Below are positions 57,773 to 64,000 of a stretch of 64,000 nt of DNA, one piece after another (positions within the stretch are counted from its first letter, which is position 1; every line of letters starts with the position of its first letter). The stretch lies in the NCBI GenBank assembly GCA_041390625.1, contig JAWKPM010000007.1, positions 62,001 to 126,000 of the forward strand. Direction: 5' to 3'. Both the position numbers and the translations under genes were made by a program. Source of the DNA: RBC038 sp041390625 (lineage in GTDB: Bacteria; Chloroflexota; Dehalococcoidia; UBA2979). The notes beneath the pieces were generated by a model. It saw only the letters and a program-made list of their open reading frames with translations. It searched no databases and was not told the DNA's origin.

Positions 57773-58360
57773 ATGCTGCTGCTGCTGGACAACTACGACT
57801 CGTTCACGTTCAACCTCTACCAGTACCTGTCCGAGCTGGGCGCGGAGGTGCAGGTCTACCGCAACGACGAGATCAGCGTGGAGGACTGCCTGCAGATGGG
57901 AGCGGACCAGATCGTGATCTCGCCGGGGCCGTGCACACCCTCGGAGGCGGGGATCTCGGTGGACCTCATTCGCGCCTCGGCGGGGCAGGTGCCGCTCCTC
58001 GGTGTGTGCCTCGGGCACCAGGCGATCGGGGAGGCGTTCGGCGCGCGGGTCGTGAACGCGGGCGAGATCATGCACGGCAAGACTTCGATGGTGGAGCACG
58101 ACGGACGGGGCGTGTTCGAGGGGCTGCCGAATCCCTTCGAGGCGATTCGGTACCATTCGCTCGCGATCGCGCCGGAGTCGGTGCCGTCGGAGCTCGAGGT
58201 GTCGGCGCGGTCGGAGAGCGGCGTGATCATGGGCGTGCGACATCGGACGCTGCCGATCGAGGGGGTGCAGTTCCACCCCGAGTCGATCCTCACCTCGAAC
58301 GGCCACGACCTGCTGCGGAACTTCCTGCGGATGCGGGCTCGCGAGGCGGTGGCCTCGTGA
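57773..58360 (+). CDS. trpG: Anthranilate synthase component II (glutamine amidotransferase)
   Basis: 195 aa. Class I glutaminase with Cys79 in GVCLGHQAIGEAFG, and the His and Glu in EGVQFHPESILT near 172. NYDSFTFNLYQYL is at the N-terminus. It supplies ammonia to TrpE. The start follows the fusion gene by 10 bases, and its stop overlaps the trpD start (GTGA). It could also serve 4-amino-4-deoxychorismate synthesis, as in other bacteria. Confidence 0.96.
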   Translation: MLLLLDNYDSFTFNLYQYLSELGAEVQVYRNDEISVEDCLQMGADQIVISPGPCTPSEAGISVDLIRASAGQVPLLGVCLGHQAIGEAFGARVVNAGEIMHGKTSMVEHDGRGVFEGLPNPFEAIRYHSLAIAPESVPSELEVSARSESGVIMGVRHRTLPIEGVQFHPESILTSNGHDLLRNFLRMRAREAVAS

Positions 58361-59388
58361 TCCGCGAGGCCATCATCGCGCTCGTCGAAGAGGAGCGGCA
58401 CCTCAGCGAGGAGGAAGCCGCCGCGTGCATGCGCGAGATCATGGACGGCGAGGCGACCGAGGCGCAGTTCGGCGCGTTCGTGACGGCTCTACGGCTACGC
58501 GGGGAGACCGTCGACGAGATCACCGGCATGGCGCGCGTCATGCGCGAGAAGGCCCTGAGCGTCGACGTCAGCAAGAAGCCGCTGCTGGACACGTGCGGGA
58601 CGGGTGGGTCCTCGCGGAAGGTGTTCAACGCCTCGACGGCGGCGGCGTTCGTGGCGGCCGCGGCCGGCGCGAACGTGGCGAAGCACGGGAACCGCGCCAT
58701 GACTTCGAAGTCGGGCGCGGCCGACCTGCTCGAGGCGCTGGGCGCGCACATCGCTCTCACGCCCGACCAGGTGGCGACCTGCATCGAACAGACGGGCGTC
58801 GGCTTCATGTTCGCGCAGGCGTTCCACCCCTCGATGAAGTTCGCGGGGCCGCTGCGGCCACAGATCGGCATCCGCACGGTGTTCAACATCCTCGGGCCGC
58901 TGACCAACCCGGCCTCAGCGAACTGTCACGTCATGGGCGCCGCGAACCCCGAGCTGGCTGAGAAGCTGGCGCAGGTGCTGGCGCGCCTCGGGATGCGACA
59001 CGCGCTCGTGGTGGCCGGCAGCGACGGCCTCGACGACCTCACCGTCACGGGACCGACCGAGGCCTTCGAGGTGAAGGGCGGCGCCGTCACGCAGCGGACG
59101 ATCACGCCGGGCGAGCTCGGCCTCAAGACGCACGCCTTCGAGGACATCGTGGGCGGCACGCCCGAGGAGAACGCCCAGATCCTGCGCGAGATCTTCGCGG
59201 GGGGCGGGCCGAAGGCGGTGCGCGACCTCGTGGTGGCGACGGCGGCGGCGGGACTATACGTCACCGGCCTCGCCTCGAACCTGCAGCAGGGCGCGCAGCT
59301 GGCCGGCCAGGCGATCGACAGCGGGGACGCGGCGGCGCGCCTCGGGGCGTTCGTCGAGGCGACGCGACGCGTCTCGGCGGGGTCGTGA
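58357..59388 (+). CDS. trpD: Anthranilate phosphoribosyltransferase
   Basis: 343 aa from GTG 58357. DTCGTGGSSRKVFNASTAAAFVAAAAG near 79-104, KHGNRAMTSKSGAADLLEALG near 109-129, and RTVFNILGPLTNPAS near 169-183 are the PRPP and anthranilate-binding signatures. It adds phosphoribose to anthranilate. It overlaps trpG by 4 bases and is 7 bases before trpC. Confidence 0.96.
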   Translation: MIREAIIALVEEERHLSEEEAAACMREIMDGEATEAQFGAFVTALRLRGETVDEITGMARVMREKALSVDVSKKPLLDTCGTGGSSRKVFNASTAAAFVAAAAGANVAKHGNRAMTSKSGAADLLEALGAHIALTPDQVATCIEQTGVGFMFAQAFHPSMKFAGPLRPQIGIRTVFNILGPLTNPASANCHVMGAANPELAEKLAQVLARLGMRHALVVAGSDGLDDLTVTGPTEAFEVKGGAVTQRTITPGELGLKTHAFEDIVGGTPEENAQILREIFAGGGPKAVRDLVVATAAAGLYVTGLASNLQQGAQLAGQAIDSGDAAARLGAFVEATRRVSAGS

Positions 59389-59395
59389 GGGCCTC

Positions 59396-60280
59396 GTGAC
59401 TTCCGAGCTGCCCGCCGGCGTGCGCACGACCGAGACGGTGCTCGACCGCATCGTCGCGGACCGGCGCGAGCGGCTGGCGGAAGACCGCGCCTCGAGGCCC
59501 GAGCGGGAGCTCGAGGCCCTAGTCGCCGGGCTGCCGGGCACGAGCGTCGACTTCGCCTCGCGGCTGCGCGACGGGCGTCGCGGGGCGCTCGACGGCGCGC
59601 GGCTGCGGCTGATCGCGGAGATCAAGCGCGCCTCGCCCTCGAAGGGCGTGTTCGATGCGGACCTCGATTCCGGTGCGCAGGCGCGGCGCTACGCCGCCGC
59701 AGGCGCCTCGGCGGTGTCCGTGCTGACGGAGCCGTCGTTCTTCCAGGGCCGCATCGATGACCTCGCGGCGGCGCGGGCGGCGTTCGGGGACGACCTCGAC
59801 CGGCCGGCGCTGCTGCGCAAGGACTTCATCTTCGACGCGTACCAGGTGCTGGAGGCGCGGGCCTTCGGCGCCGACGCGCTGCTGCTGATCGCGATGCTCC
59901 TCGAGCCGGACGCGCTCGCCTCGTTGCTGCGCCTGACGCGCGACGCGGGGCTCGAGGCGCTGGTCGAGGTGCACGATGAGCACGAGCTCGCCTCGGCAGT
60001 CGAGGCGGGGGCGCGGGTGCTCGGGGTGAACAACCGCGACCTGCGGACGTTCGAGGAGGACCTCGGCACGTTCGAGCGGCTGGCACGGCTGGCACCCTCG
60101 GATGTGGTGCTCGTCGCGGAGTCAGCGGTGCGCAGCGCCGAGGACGCGCGTCGGATGGCGGAAGCAGGGGCGCACGCGATCCTCGTGGGCGAGGCGCTCG
60201 TGCTGTCGGGGGATGTCGAGGCGAAGGCGCGCGAGCTGCTGCTCGTCGACGCTGCCGCGAGGGCAGGAGGCACCTCGTGA
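59396..60280 (+). CDS. trpC: Indole-3-glycerol phosphate synthase
   Basis: 294 aa from GTG 59396. AEIKRASPSKGVF near 76-88, SVLTEPSFFQGRIDDL near 109, LLRKDFIFDAYQVLEARAFGADALLLIA near 140-167, VEVHDEHELASAVEAGARVLGVNNRDLRTF near 188, and the C-terminal GAHAILVGEALVLSGD. It closes the indole ring. The stop overlaps the trpF start (GTGA). Confidence 0.96.
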   Translation: MTSELPAGVRTTETVLDRIVADRRERLAEDRASRPERELEALVAGLPGTSVDFASRLRDGRRGALDGARLRLIAEIKRASPSKGVFDADLDSGAQARRYAAAGASAVSVLTEPSFFQGRIDDLAAARAAFGDDLDRPALLRKDFIFDAYQVLEARAFGADALLLIAMLLEPDALASLLRLTRDAGLEALVEVHDEHELASAVEAGARVLGVNNRDLRTFEEDLGTFERLARLAPSDVVLVAESAVRSAEDARRMAEAGAHAILVGEALVLSGDVEAKARELLLVDAAARAGGTS

Positions 60281-61032
60281 CGCTGGTGAAGATCTGCGGG
60301 AACCGCACACCGGAGGACGTGATCGCGGCGGCCGAGGCCGGCGCCGACTTCGTGGGGATGATCTTCGCGGAGTCGCCTCGGCGGATCGATGTCGCGCAGG
60401 CGCAGGCCATGGTGCGCGCCCTCGGCGAGACGCTGGACGAGCACGAGATGGACGTGCCGCCGCCGGTGCAGCCGCACGTGCGCGAGCAGGTGGTCGACTG
60501 GTTTCGGCACGGCGCGCAGGTGATCGAATCGCACCTCGAGGTAAAGCGGCCGCTGACGGTCGGCGTGTTCGCCGACCAGCCAATCGCCGAGGTGAACGAG
60601 ATGGCCCTCGAGGCGGGTGTCGACCTCGTGCAGCTCTCCGGCGACGAGTCGTGGGAGGACTGCCTCCTCGTGGCGCGGCCGGTGGTGCAGGTGGTGCATG
60701 TCTCGCCGCTCGACTCGCCCTCGGATCCGATGCGCTTCGTGGAGCCCGGCTTCGCAATGGTGCTGATGCTCGACTCGGCGCACGGGCCGTATCGAGGCGG
60801 GTCGGGGCGGGCGTTCGACTGGGACGTGGCGCGCGACGTTGCCGCGCGGATCCCGATGATGCTGGCGGGCGGCCTCAACCCGGAGAACGTCGGCGATGCG
60901 ATCGCGCGGGTCCGGCCGTGGGCCGTCGACGTGGGATCGGGGACCGAGACGGACGGACGCAAGGACCCGGCCCGCGTGCGGGCATTCATCGAGGCGGCGC
61001 GGGCCGCCGATGCCGCCGTTGGCGGGGTGTGA
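60277..61032 (+). CDS. trpF: Phosphoribosylanthranilate isomerase, with an inserted segment
   Basis: 251 aa, about 40 longer than most TrpF. TLVKICGNRTPEDVIAAAEAGADFVGMIFAESPR at the N-terminus, then an extra stretch of about 40 residues (DEHEMDVPPPVQPHVREQ and on) before the usual VGVFADQP, then VQLSGDE, MLAGGLNPENV and VDVGSGTE. The insert sits between the second strand and the third, outside the catalytic loop. It converts phosphoribosylanthranilate to CdRP. Confidence 0.94.
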   Translation: MTLVKICGNRTPEDVIAAAEAGADFVGMIFAESPRRIDVAQAQAMVRALGETLDEHEMDVPPPVQPHVREQVVDWFRHGAQVIESHLEVKRPLTVGVFADQPIAEVNEMALEAGVDLVQLSGDESWEDCLLVARPVVQVVHVSPLDSPSDPMRFVEPGFAMVLMLDSAHGPYRGGSGRAFDWDVARDVAARIPMMLAGGLNPENVGDAIARVRPWAVDVGSGTETDGRKDPARVRAFIEAARAADAAVGGV

Positions 61033-61045
61033 GAGGAACCGGGCG

Positions 61046-62242
61046 ATGACCTCGACGGCGACGCTGCCGAACGCACAGGGGCACTTCGGCGACTTCGGCG
61101 GGAAGTTCGTGCCGGAGACGCTGATGCCGGCGCTCTCGGAGCTCGAGATCGCCTATGCCGAAGCTCAGGCGGACCCGGAGTACCGCGCGCGCCTCGATGG
61201 GCTGCTGGCGACGTACGTCGGTCGGCCGACGCCGCTGACGTTCGCATCGAGGCTGACTGAGCAGCTCGGCGGGCCGAAGGTGTACCTCAAGCGCGAGGAC
61301 CTGGCGCACACCGGGGCCCACAAGATCAACGCGGCCCTCGCGCAGGGCTTGCTGGCGCAGCGGATGGGCAAGCGGCGCATCGTCGCCGAGACGGGGGCGG
61401 GGCAGCACGGCGTCGCGACGGCGACGGTGTGCGCGCTGCTCGGCCTCGAGTGCATCGTGTACATGGGTGCCGAGGATGTGCGGCGCCAGGCTCTCAACGT
61501 CTTCCGCATGAAGCTGCTCGGCGCCGAGGTCCGAACCGTCGAGAGCGGATCGAAGACCCTCAAGGACGCGACCTCGGAGGCGATTCGCGACTGGGTCACG
61601 AACGTGCGGACGACGTACTACCTCATCGGCAGCGCGGTCGGGCCGCACCCGTACCCGGCGATGGTGCGAGACTTCCAGTGCGTCATCGGGCGGGAGACGA
61701 TCGACCAGATCCTCGAGGTCGAGGGGCGGCTGCCGACAGTCGCGATCGCGTGCGTCGGTGGCGGATCGAACGCCATCGGGATGTTCTACCCGCTCCTCGA
61801 TGAGCCGGTGCGCCTCGTGGGCGTCGAGGCGGCGGGCGAGGGGCTGAGCGGCAAGCACGCCGCGCCTCTCAACGCCGGGCGGCCAGGGGTGCTGCACGGC
61901 GCGCGGTCGTACCTGCTGCAGGACCAGTACGGGCAGGTCCTCGAGGCGCACTCGATCTCGGCGGGCCTCGACTACCCGGGCGTCGGGCCCGAGCATTCGT
62001 GGCTCAAGGTCTCGGAGCGCGCGGAGTACGGCTCGGTGACGGACGCCGAGGCACTCGAGGCGCTGCAGCGGCTGAGCCGCGCGGAGGGCATCATCCCCGC
62101 CCTCGAGTCGGCGCACGCGGTGGCGTACCTGCTGAAGCTGGCGCCCTCGTTGTCGGCGGACGATCTCGTGGTGGTGAACGTCAGCGGTCGGGGCGACAAG
62201 GACATGGGCACCGTCGCCTCGGCGCTGGGGGTCGAGCTCTAG
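61046..62242 (+). CDS. trpB: Tryptophan synthase beta chain
   Basis: 398 aa. KFVPETLMPALSELEIAYAEA at the N-terminus; the PLP Lys is in AHTGAHKINAALAQGLLA near 93; AETGAGQHGVATA follows; the PLP phosphate cup is VGGGSNAIGMF near 237; DYPGVGPEHSWL near the end is typical of TrpB1. It joins indole with serine. It ends the operon and overlaps the convergent antiporter gene at the stops. Its alpha partner is encoded 33 kb away next to aroH. Confidence 0.97.
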   Translation: MTSTATLPNAQGHFGDFGGKFVPETLMPALSELEIAYAEAQADPEYRARLDGLLATYVGRPTPLTFASRLTEQLGGPKVYLKREDLAHTGAHKINAALAQGLLAQRMGKRRIVAETGAGQHGVATATVCALLGLECIVYMGAEDVRRQALNVFRMKLLGAEVRTVESGSKTLKDATSEAIRDWVTNVRTTYYLIGSAVGPHPYPAMVRDFQCVIGRETIDQILEVEGRLPTVAIACVGGGSNAIGMFYPLLDEPVRLVGVEAAGEGLSGKHAAPLNAGRPGVLHGARSYLLQDQYGQVLEAHSISAGLDYPGVGPEHSWLKVSERAEYGSVTDAEALEALQRLSRAEGIIPALESAHAVAYLLKLAPSLSADDLVVVNVSGRGDKDMGTVASALGVEL

Positions 62243-63456
62243 CCGCTGCCACCCTCGAGGCCCGCCAACGCGCCTCGACGTTCGCGTCGCTCAAGCCGCC
62301 AGGCGCGCACCGCGACGGTGGTGATCGTGACTGCCACCAGCGGGAGCACGAAGCCGAGCATCGCGACGGCGAACGGGCCGAGCGCGCCGCGGTCGGTGGC
62401 GTCGAAGTAGAGATATGTCGCGTAGCCCGCGTAGAGCGCGAGGAACATCAAGCCGTTCCAGCGCGTGATGACGTGCCCGGCGAAGAAGACCGGCAGGCAG
62501 GCGACGGCGACGGCCGTCATCACCGGCAGATCGACGCGAAGGGCCGAGTCGGGCACCTCCACGCCGTCAGGTGCGACGAGCCCGGCCGCTCCGAGCACCG
62601 CGAGCAGGTTGAAGAGGTTGCTGCCGACGATGTTGCCGACGGCGATGTCGCGCTCGCCGCGGAGAGCGGCCACCACCGACGTGGCGAGCTCGGGCATCGA
62701 GGTACCAGCCGCGACGATAGTTAGCCCGATGACGAGGTCACTCACACCGAGGGCCTCGGCCGCCTCGATGGCGCCATCGACAAACCAGTCGGCGCCCAGC
62801 ACGAGCATCGCGAAGCCGAGCAGGACGCGCCCCGCATCGAGGGCGAGGCGGGCGGCCGAGGCGTCGCTCGCGCCGAACTCCTCGCTGTACTCCTCGACGA
62901 CCTCGCGGGAGGCGCGACGGCTGTGGACGATCGCCCACGTCGTGTAGACGAGGATCGAGCCGAAAAGGATGGCGCCGTCGATGCGGCCGATCGAGTGGTC
63001 GAGGGCAAGCAGCAGCAGGAGGCACGACGCACCGATCATCAGCGGCACGTCGATGCGCACGAGCTGCTGCGCGACCACCAGCGGCGCGATGGTTGCGGAG
63101 AGCCCGAGGATGACGAGGACGTTGAACAGGTTGCTGCCGACGACGTTGCCGATGGCGACACCCTCGTTGCCGCCGAGGCTGGACGACACGCTGACGGCGA
63201 GCTCGGGCGCGCTCGTGCCGAAGGCGACAACCGTGAGGCCGATGACGAGGGGCGAGATACCGACGGTGGCGGCGAGCCTCGATGCGCCGCGCACAAGCGA
63301 CTCGGCGCCAGCGACGAGGAACACGAGGCCGAGTCCGAAGAGGAAGATGGTCGTCGCTTCGATACCTGAACGATAGGTCAGGCGTCGAGGCGCGACAAGG
63401 CTCGATGGCGCTCGGACCTCAGCGGGAGGCGAGTAGCAGGACGAGCACGAGCGCAC
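62239..63456 (-). CDS. Calcium/sodium antiporter family protein (YrbG-like)
   Basis: 405 aa if GTG 63456 is used, but the true start is unclear: no ATG, GTG or RBS lies near the natural start of the first helix (ATTIFLFGLGLVFLVAGAE), and a CTG at 63381 is also possible. The two alpha-repeats are VVAFGTSAPELAVSVSSSLGGNEGVAIGNVVGSNLFNVLVI and VAAGTSMPELATSVVAALRGERDIAVGNIVGSNLFNLLAV, the ion-binding CaCA motifs. Ten helices are predicted. It shares three bases with trpB at the stops. Confidence 0.9.
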   Translation of the reverse strand: MRSCSSCYSPPAEVRAPSSLVAPRRLTYRSGIEATTIFLFGLGLVFLVAGAESLVRGASRLAATVGISPLVIGLTVVAFGTSAPELAVSVSSSLGGNEGVAIGNVVGSNLFNVLVILGLSATIAPLVVAQQLVRIDVPLMIGASCLLLLLALDHSIGRIDGAILFGSILVYTTWAIVHSRRASREVVEEYSEEFGASDASAARLALDAGRVLLGFAMLVLGADWFVDGAIEAAEALGVSDLVIGLTIVAAGTSMPELATSVVAALRGERDIAVGNIVGSNLFNLLAVLGAAGLVAPDGVEVPDSALRVDLPVMTAVAVACLPVFFAGHVITRWNGLMFLALYAGYATYLYFDATDRGALGPFAVAMLGFVLPLVAVTITTVAVRAWRLERRERRGALAGLEGGSG

Positions 63457-64000
63457 CGGCGGCCGAGAGCCACATGATCAAGGCGGTGCGGAGCCGACGG
63501 CGTGCGCGCTCAGCCTCCCACCAGAGGCGCGGGCGCACGCCCTGCGCGACGAATGTCAGCGTGCCGGCGAGGTTGATGCCGATCACGTTGGTGACGGTGA
63601 GGACGAACGCGCCTCGGGCGGCCTGGAACTCACCCTCGCCGACGAGCATGCCGGCAGTAACGAGTGGCGGCATGAGGGCGACGGCGACCATGACGCCGAT
63701 GACCGCGCCCGAGAGGCCTCGGGTGTAGGCGAGCGTGCCGGCCGCGCCGGCGCCGAGTGCCAGGAGGAGGTTGCCGAGGTCGACCGAGGTGCGCGTCGAG
63801 ATCTCGGCGGCCAGCGGGTTCACGGTGACGAACAGGCCGATCACGACGGCCACGACGGTCGCAGTCGCCACGCCGGCAATGTTGGTGATGATCGAGCGCC
63901 GGACGAGGTCAGTGTCGCCGAGCGCGGTGGCGAGCGAGAGCGCCACGTTCGGCCCGAGGAGGGGCGCGATGACCATCGCGCCGATGATCACGGCCACGTC
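63419..64000 (-). CDS. DUF389 family membrane protein (partial)
   Basis: The last 192 or more residues of a protein that continues beyond the window. It has DUF389 patterns: MAVIIGAMVIAPLLGPNVALSLATALGD, LPVTAG-like MPPLVTAGMLVGEGE, and the final TM helix followed by LLLASR. The visible part contains about five transmembrane segments and no known catalytic residues. Its stop is 38 bases inside the longest version of the downstream antiporter gene. Confidence 0.85.
   Translation of the reverse strand, partial: DVAVIIGAMVIAPLLGPNVALSLATALGDTDLVRRSIITNIAGVATATVVAVVIGLFVTVNPLAAEISTRTSVDLGNLLLALGAGAAGTLAYTRGLSGAVIGVMVAVALMPPLVTAGMLVGEGEFQAARGAFVLTVTNVIGINLAGTLTFVAQGVRPRLWWEAERARRRLRTALIMWLSAAGALVLVLLLASR

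Larger units (their letters stand above)
1..64000 (+). repeat. Dispersed strand-polar motif CCTCGATGG / CCTCG
   Basis: The 9-mer CCTCGATGG occurs about thirty times by eye on the plus strand (for example 2320, 5957, 6163, 6718, 7880, 10080, 10278). Its reverse complement CCATCGAGG occurs only three or four times (near 1928, 9557, 25715). The shorter core CCTCG appears roughly once per 50 bases in samples I counted, in plus-strand genes, minus-strand genes and intergenic DNA alike. Codon use therefore cannot explain it. It is nearly missing from about 3650-5010 and 8040-8580. Polar short motifs of this kind can guide chromosome segregation or recombination; the role here is inference. Confidence 0.7.

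Noticed and set aside
1..64000. Integrase, transposase, phage or toxin-antitoxin system
   Set aside because: I found no such gene in either strand; the FRG patch is the only sign of transfer.

Overview
The window is about 70% GC, densely coded DNA from a bacterial chromosome. Several traits point to an aerobic, high-GC Chloroflexota (Dehalococcoidia/Tepidiformia-like) as the best guess. These are a RemA-gmk pair, a release-factor-2 gene with programmed frameshift, a T-box in front of trp genes, a CtaG oxidase assembly protein, Thr/Pro-linker secreted proteins, and promoters placed so close to start codons that leaderless mRNAs are likely. The lineage is inference, because no rRNA gene is present. 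Genes use both strands in short operons, with many ATGA/GTGA overlaps.

Layout. 1-5.0 kb: a partial acetyltransferase, a methyltransferase, a secreted metallopeptidase and prfB (minus strand), then a small patch with different oligonucleotide composition (an 80-aa protein and an FRG-domain protein) that looks acquired. 5.0-11.2 kb: folD, a DHFR-fold protein, an ArsR-VOC operon, a lipoprotein, acpS, the NAD(P)HX repair gene and a frameshifted lipoprotein. 11.4-15 kb: fabD and two tandem KS genes. 15.4-20.8 kb: recJ, a kinase-fold phosphotransferase, a phosphohistidine phosphatase and an EF-G paralogue. 20.8-29.6 kb (minus): a beta-propeller lipoprotein, then tyrS, ribF, an intergenic repeat region, scpA, aroF, aroH, trpA and a CPBP protease. 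29.7-34.8 kb: a secreted CHAP/SH3 protein, an HtrA-like protease with a LuxR regulator, CtaG and a Cys-cluster protein. 34.9-39.7 kb: three acyl-CoA dehydrogenases and a hydrolase. 39.7-49.4 kb: mostly small and membrane proteins, one tRNA-Arg(UCU), an ArsB/NhaD transporter, psd, and a transglycosylase/TolB pair. 49.5-62.2 kb (plus): M50 protease, HD protein, tyrA, aroA, remA, gmk, GNAT, then a tryptophan T-box and trpE-(NUDIX/DinB fusion)-trpG-trpD-trpC-trpF-trpB. The window ends with a Ca2+/Na+ antiporter and a partial DUF389 protein on the minus strand.

The unifying pathway is aromatic amino-acid synthesis: aroF, aroH and trpA in one operon, and tyrA, aroA and the rest of trp in another 23-35 kb away. 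The trp genes sit behind a T-box whose specifier reads UGG (Trp). Inside the trp operon is a fusion protein whose NUDIX and DinB halves have both lost key residues; it is the least explained gene here.

The strongest genome-scale signal is a short polar motif, CCTCGATGG and its relatives CCTCGRNGG/CCTCG. It is far over-represented on the plus strand whatever the gene direction, and nearly absent from the FRG patch.
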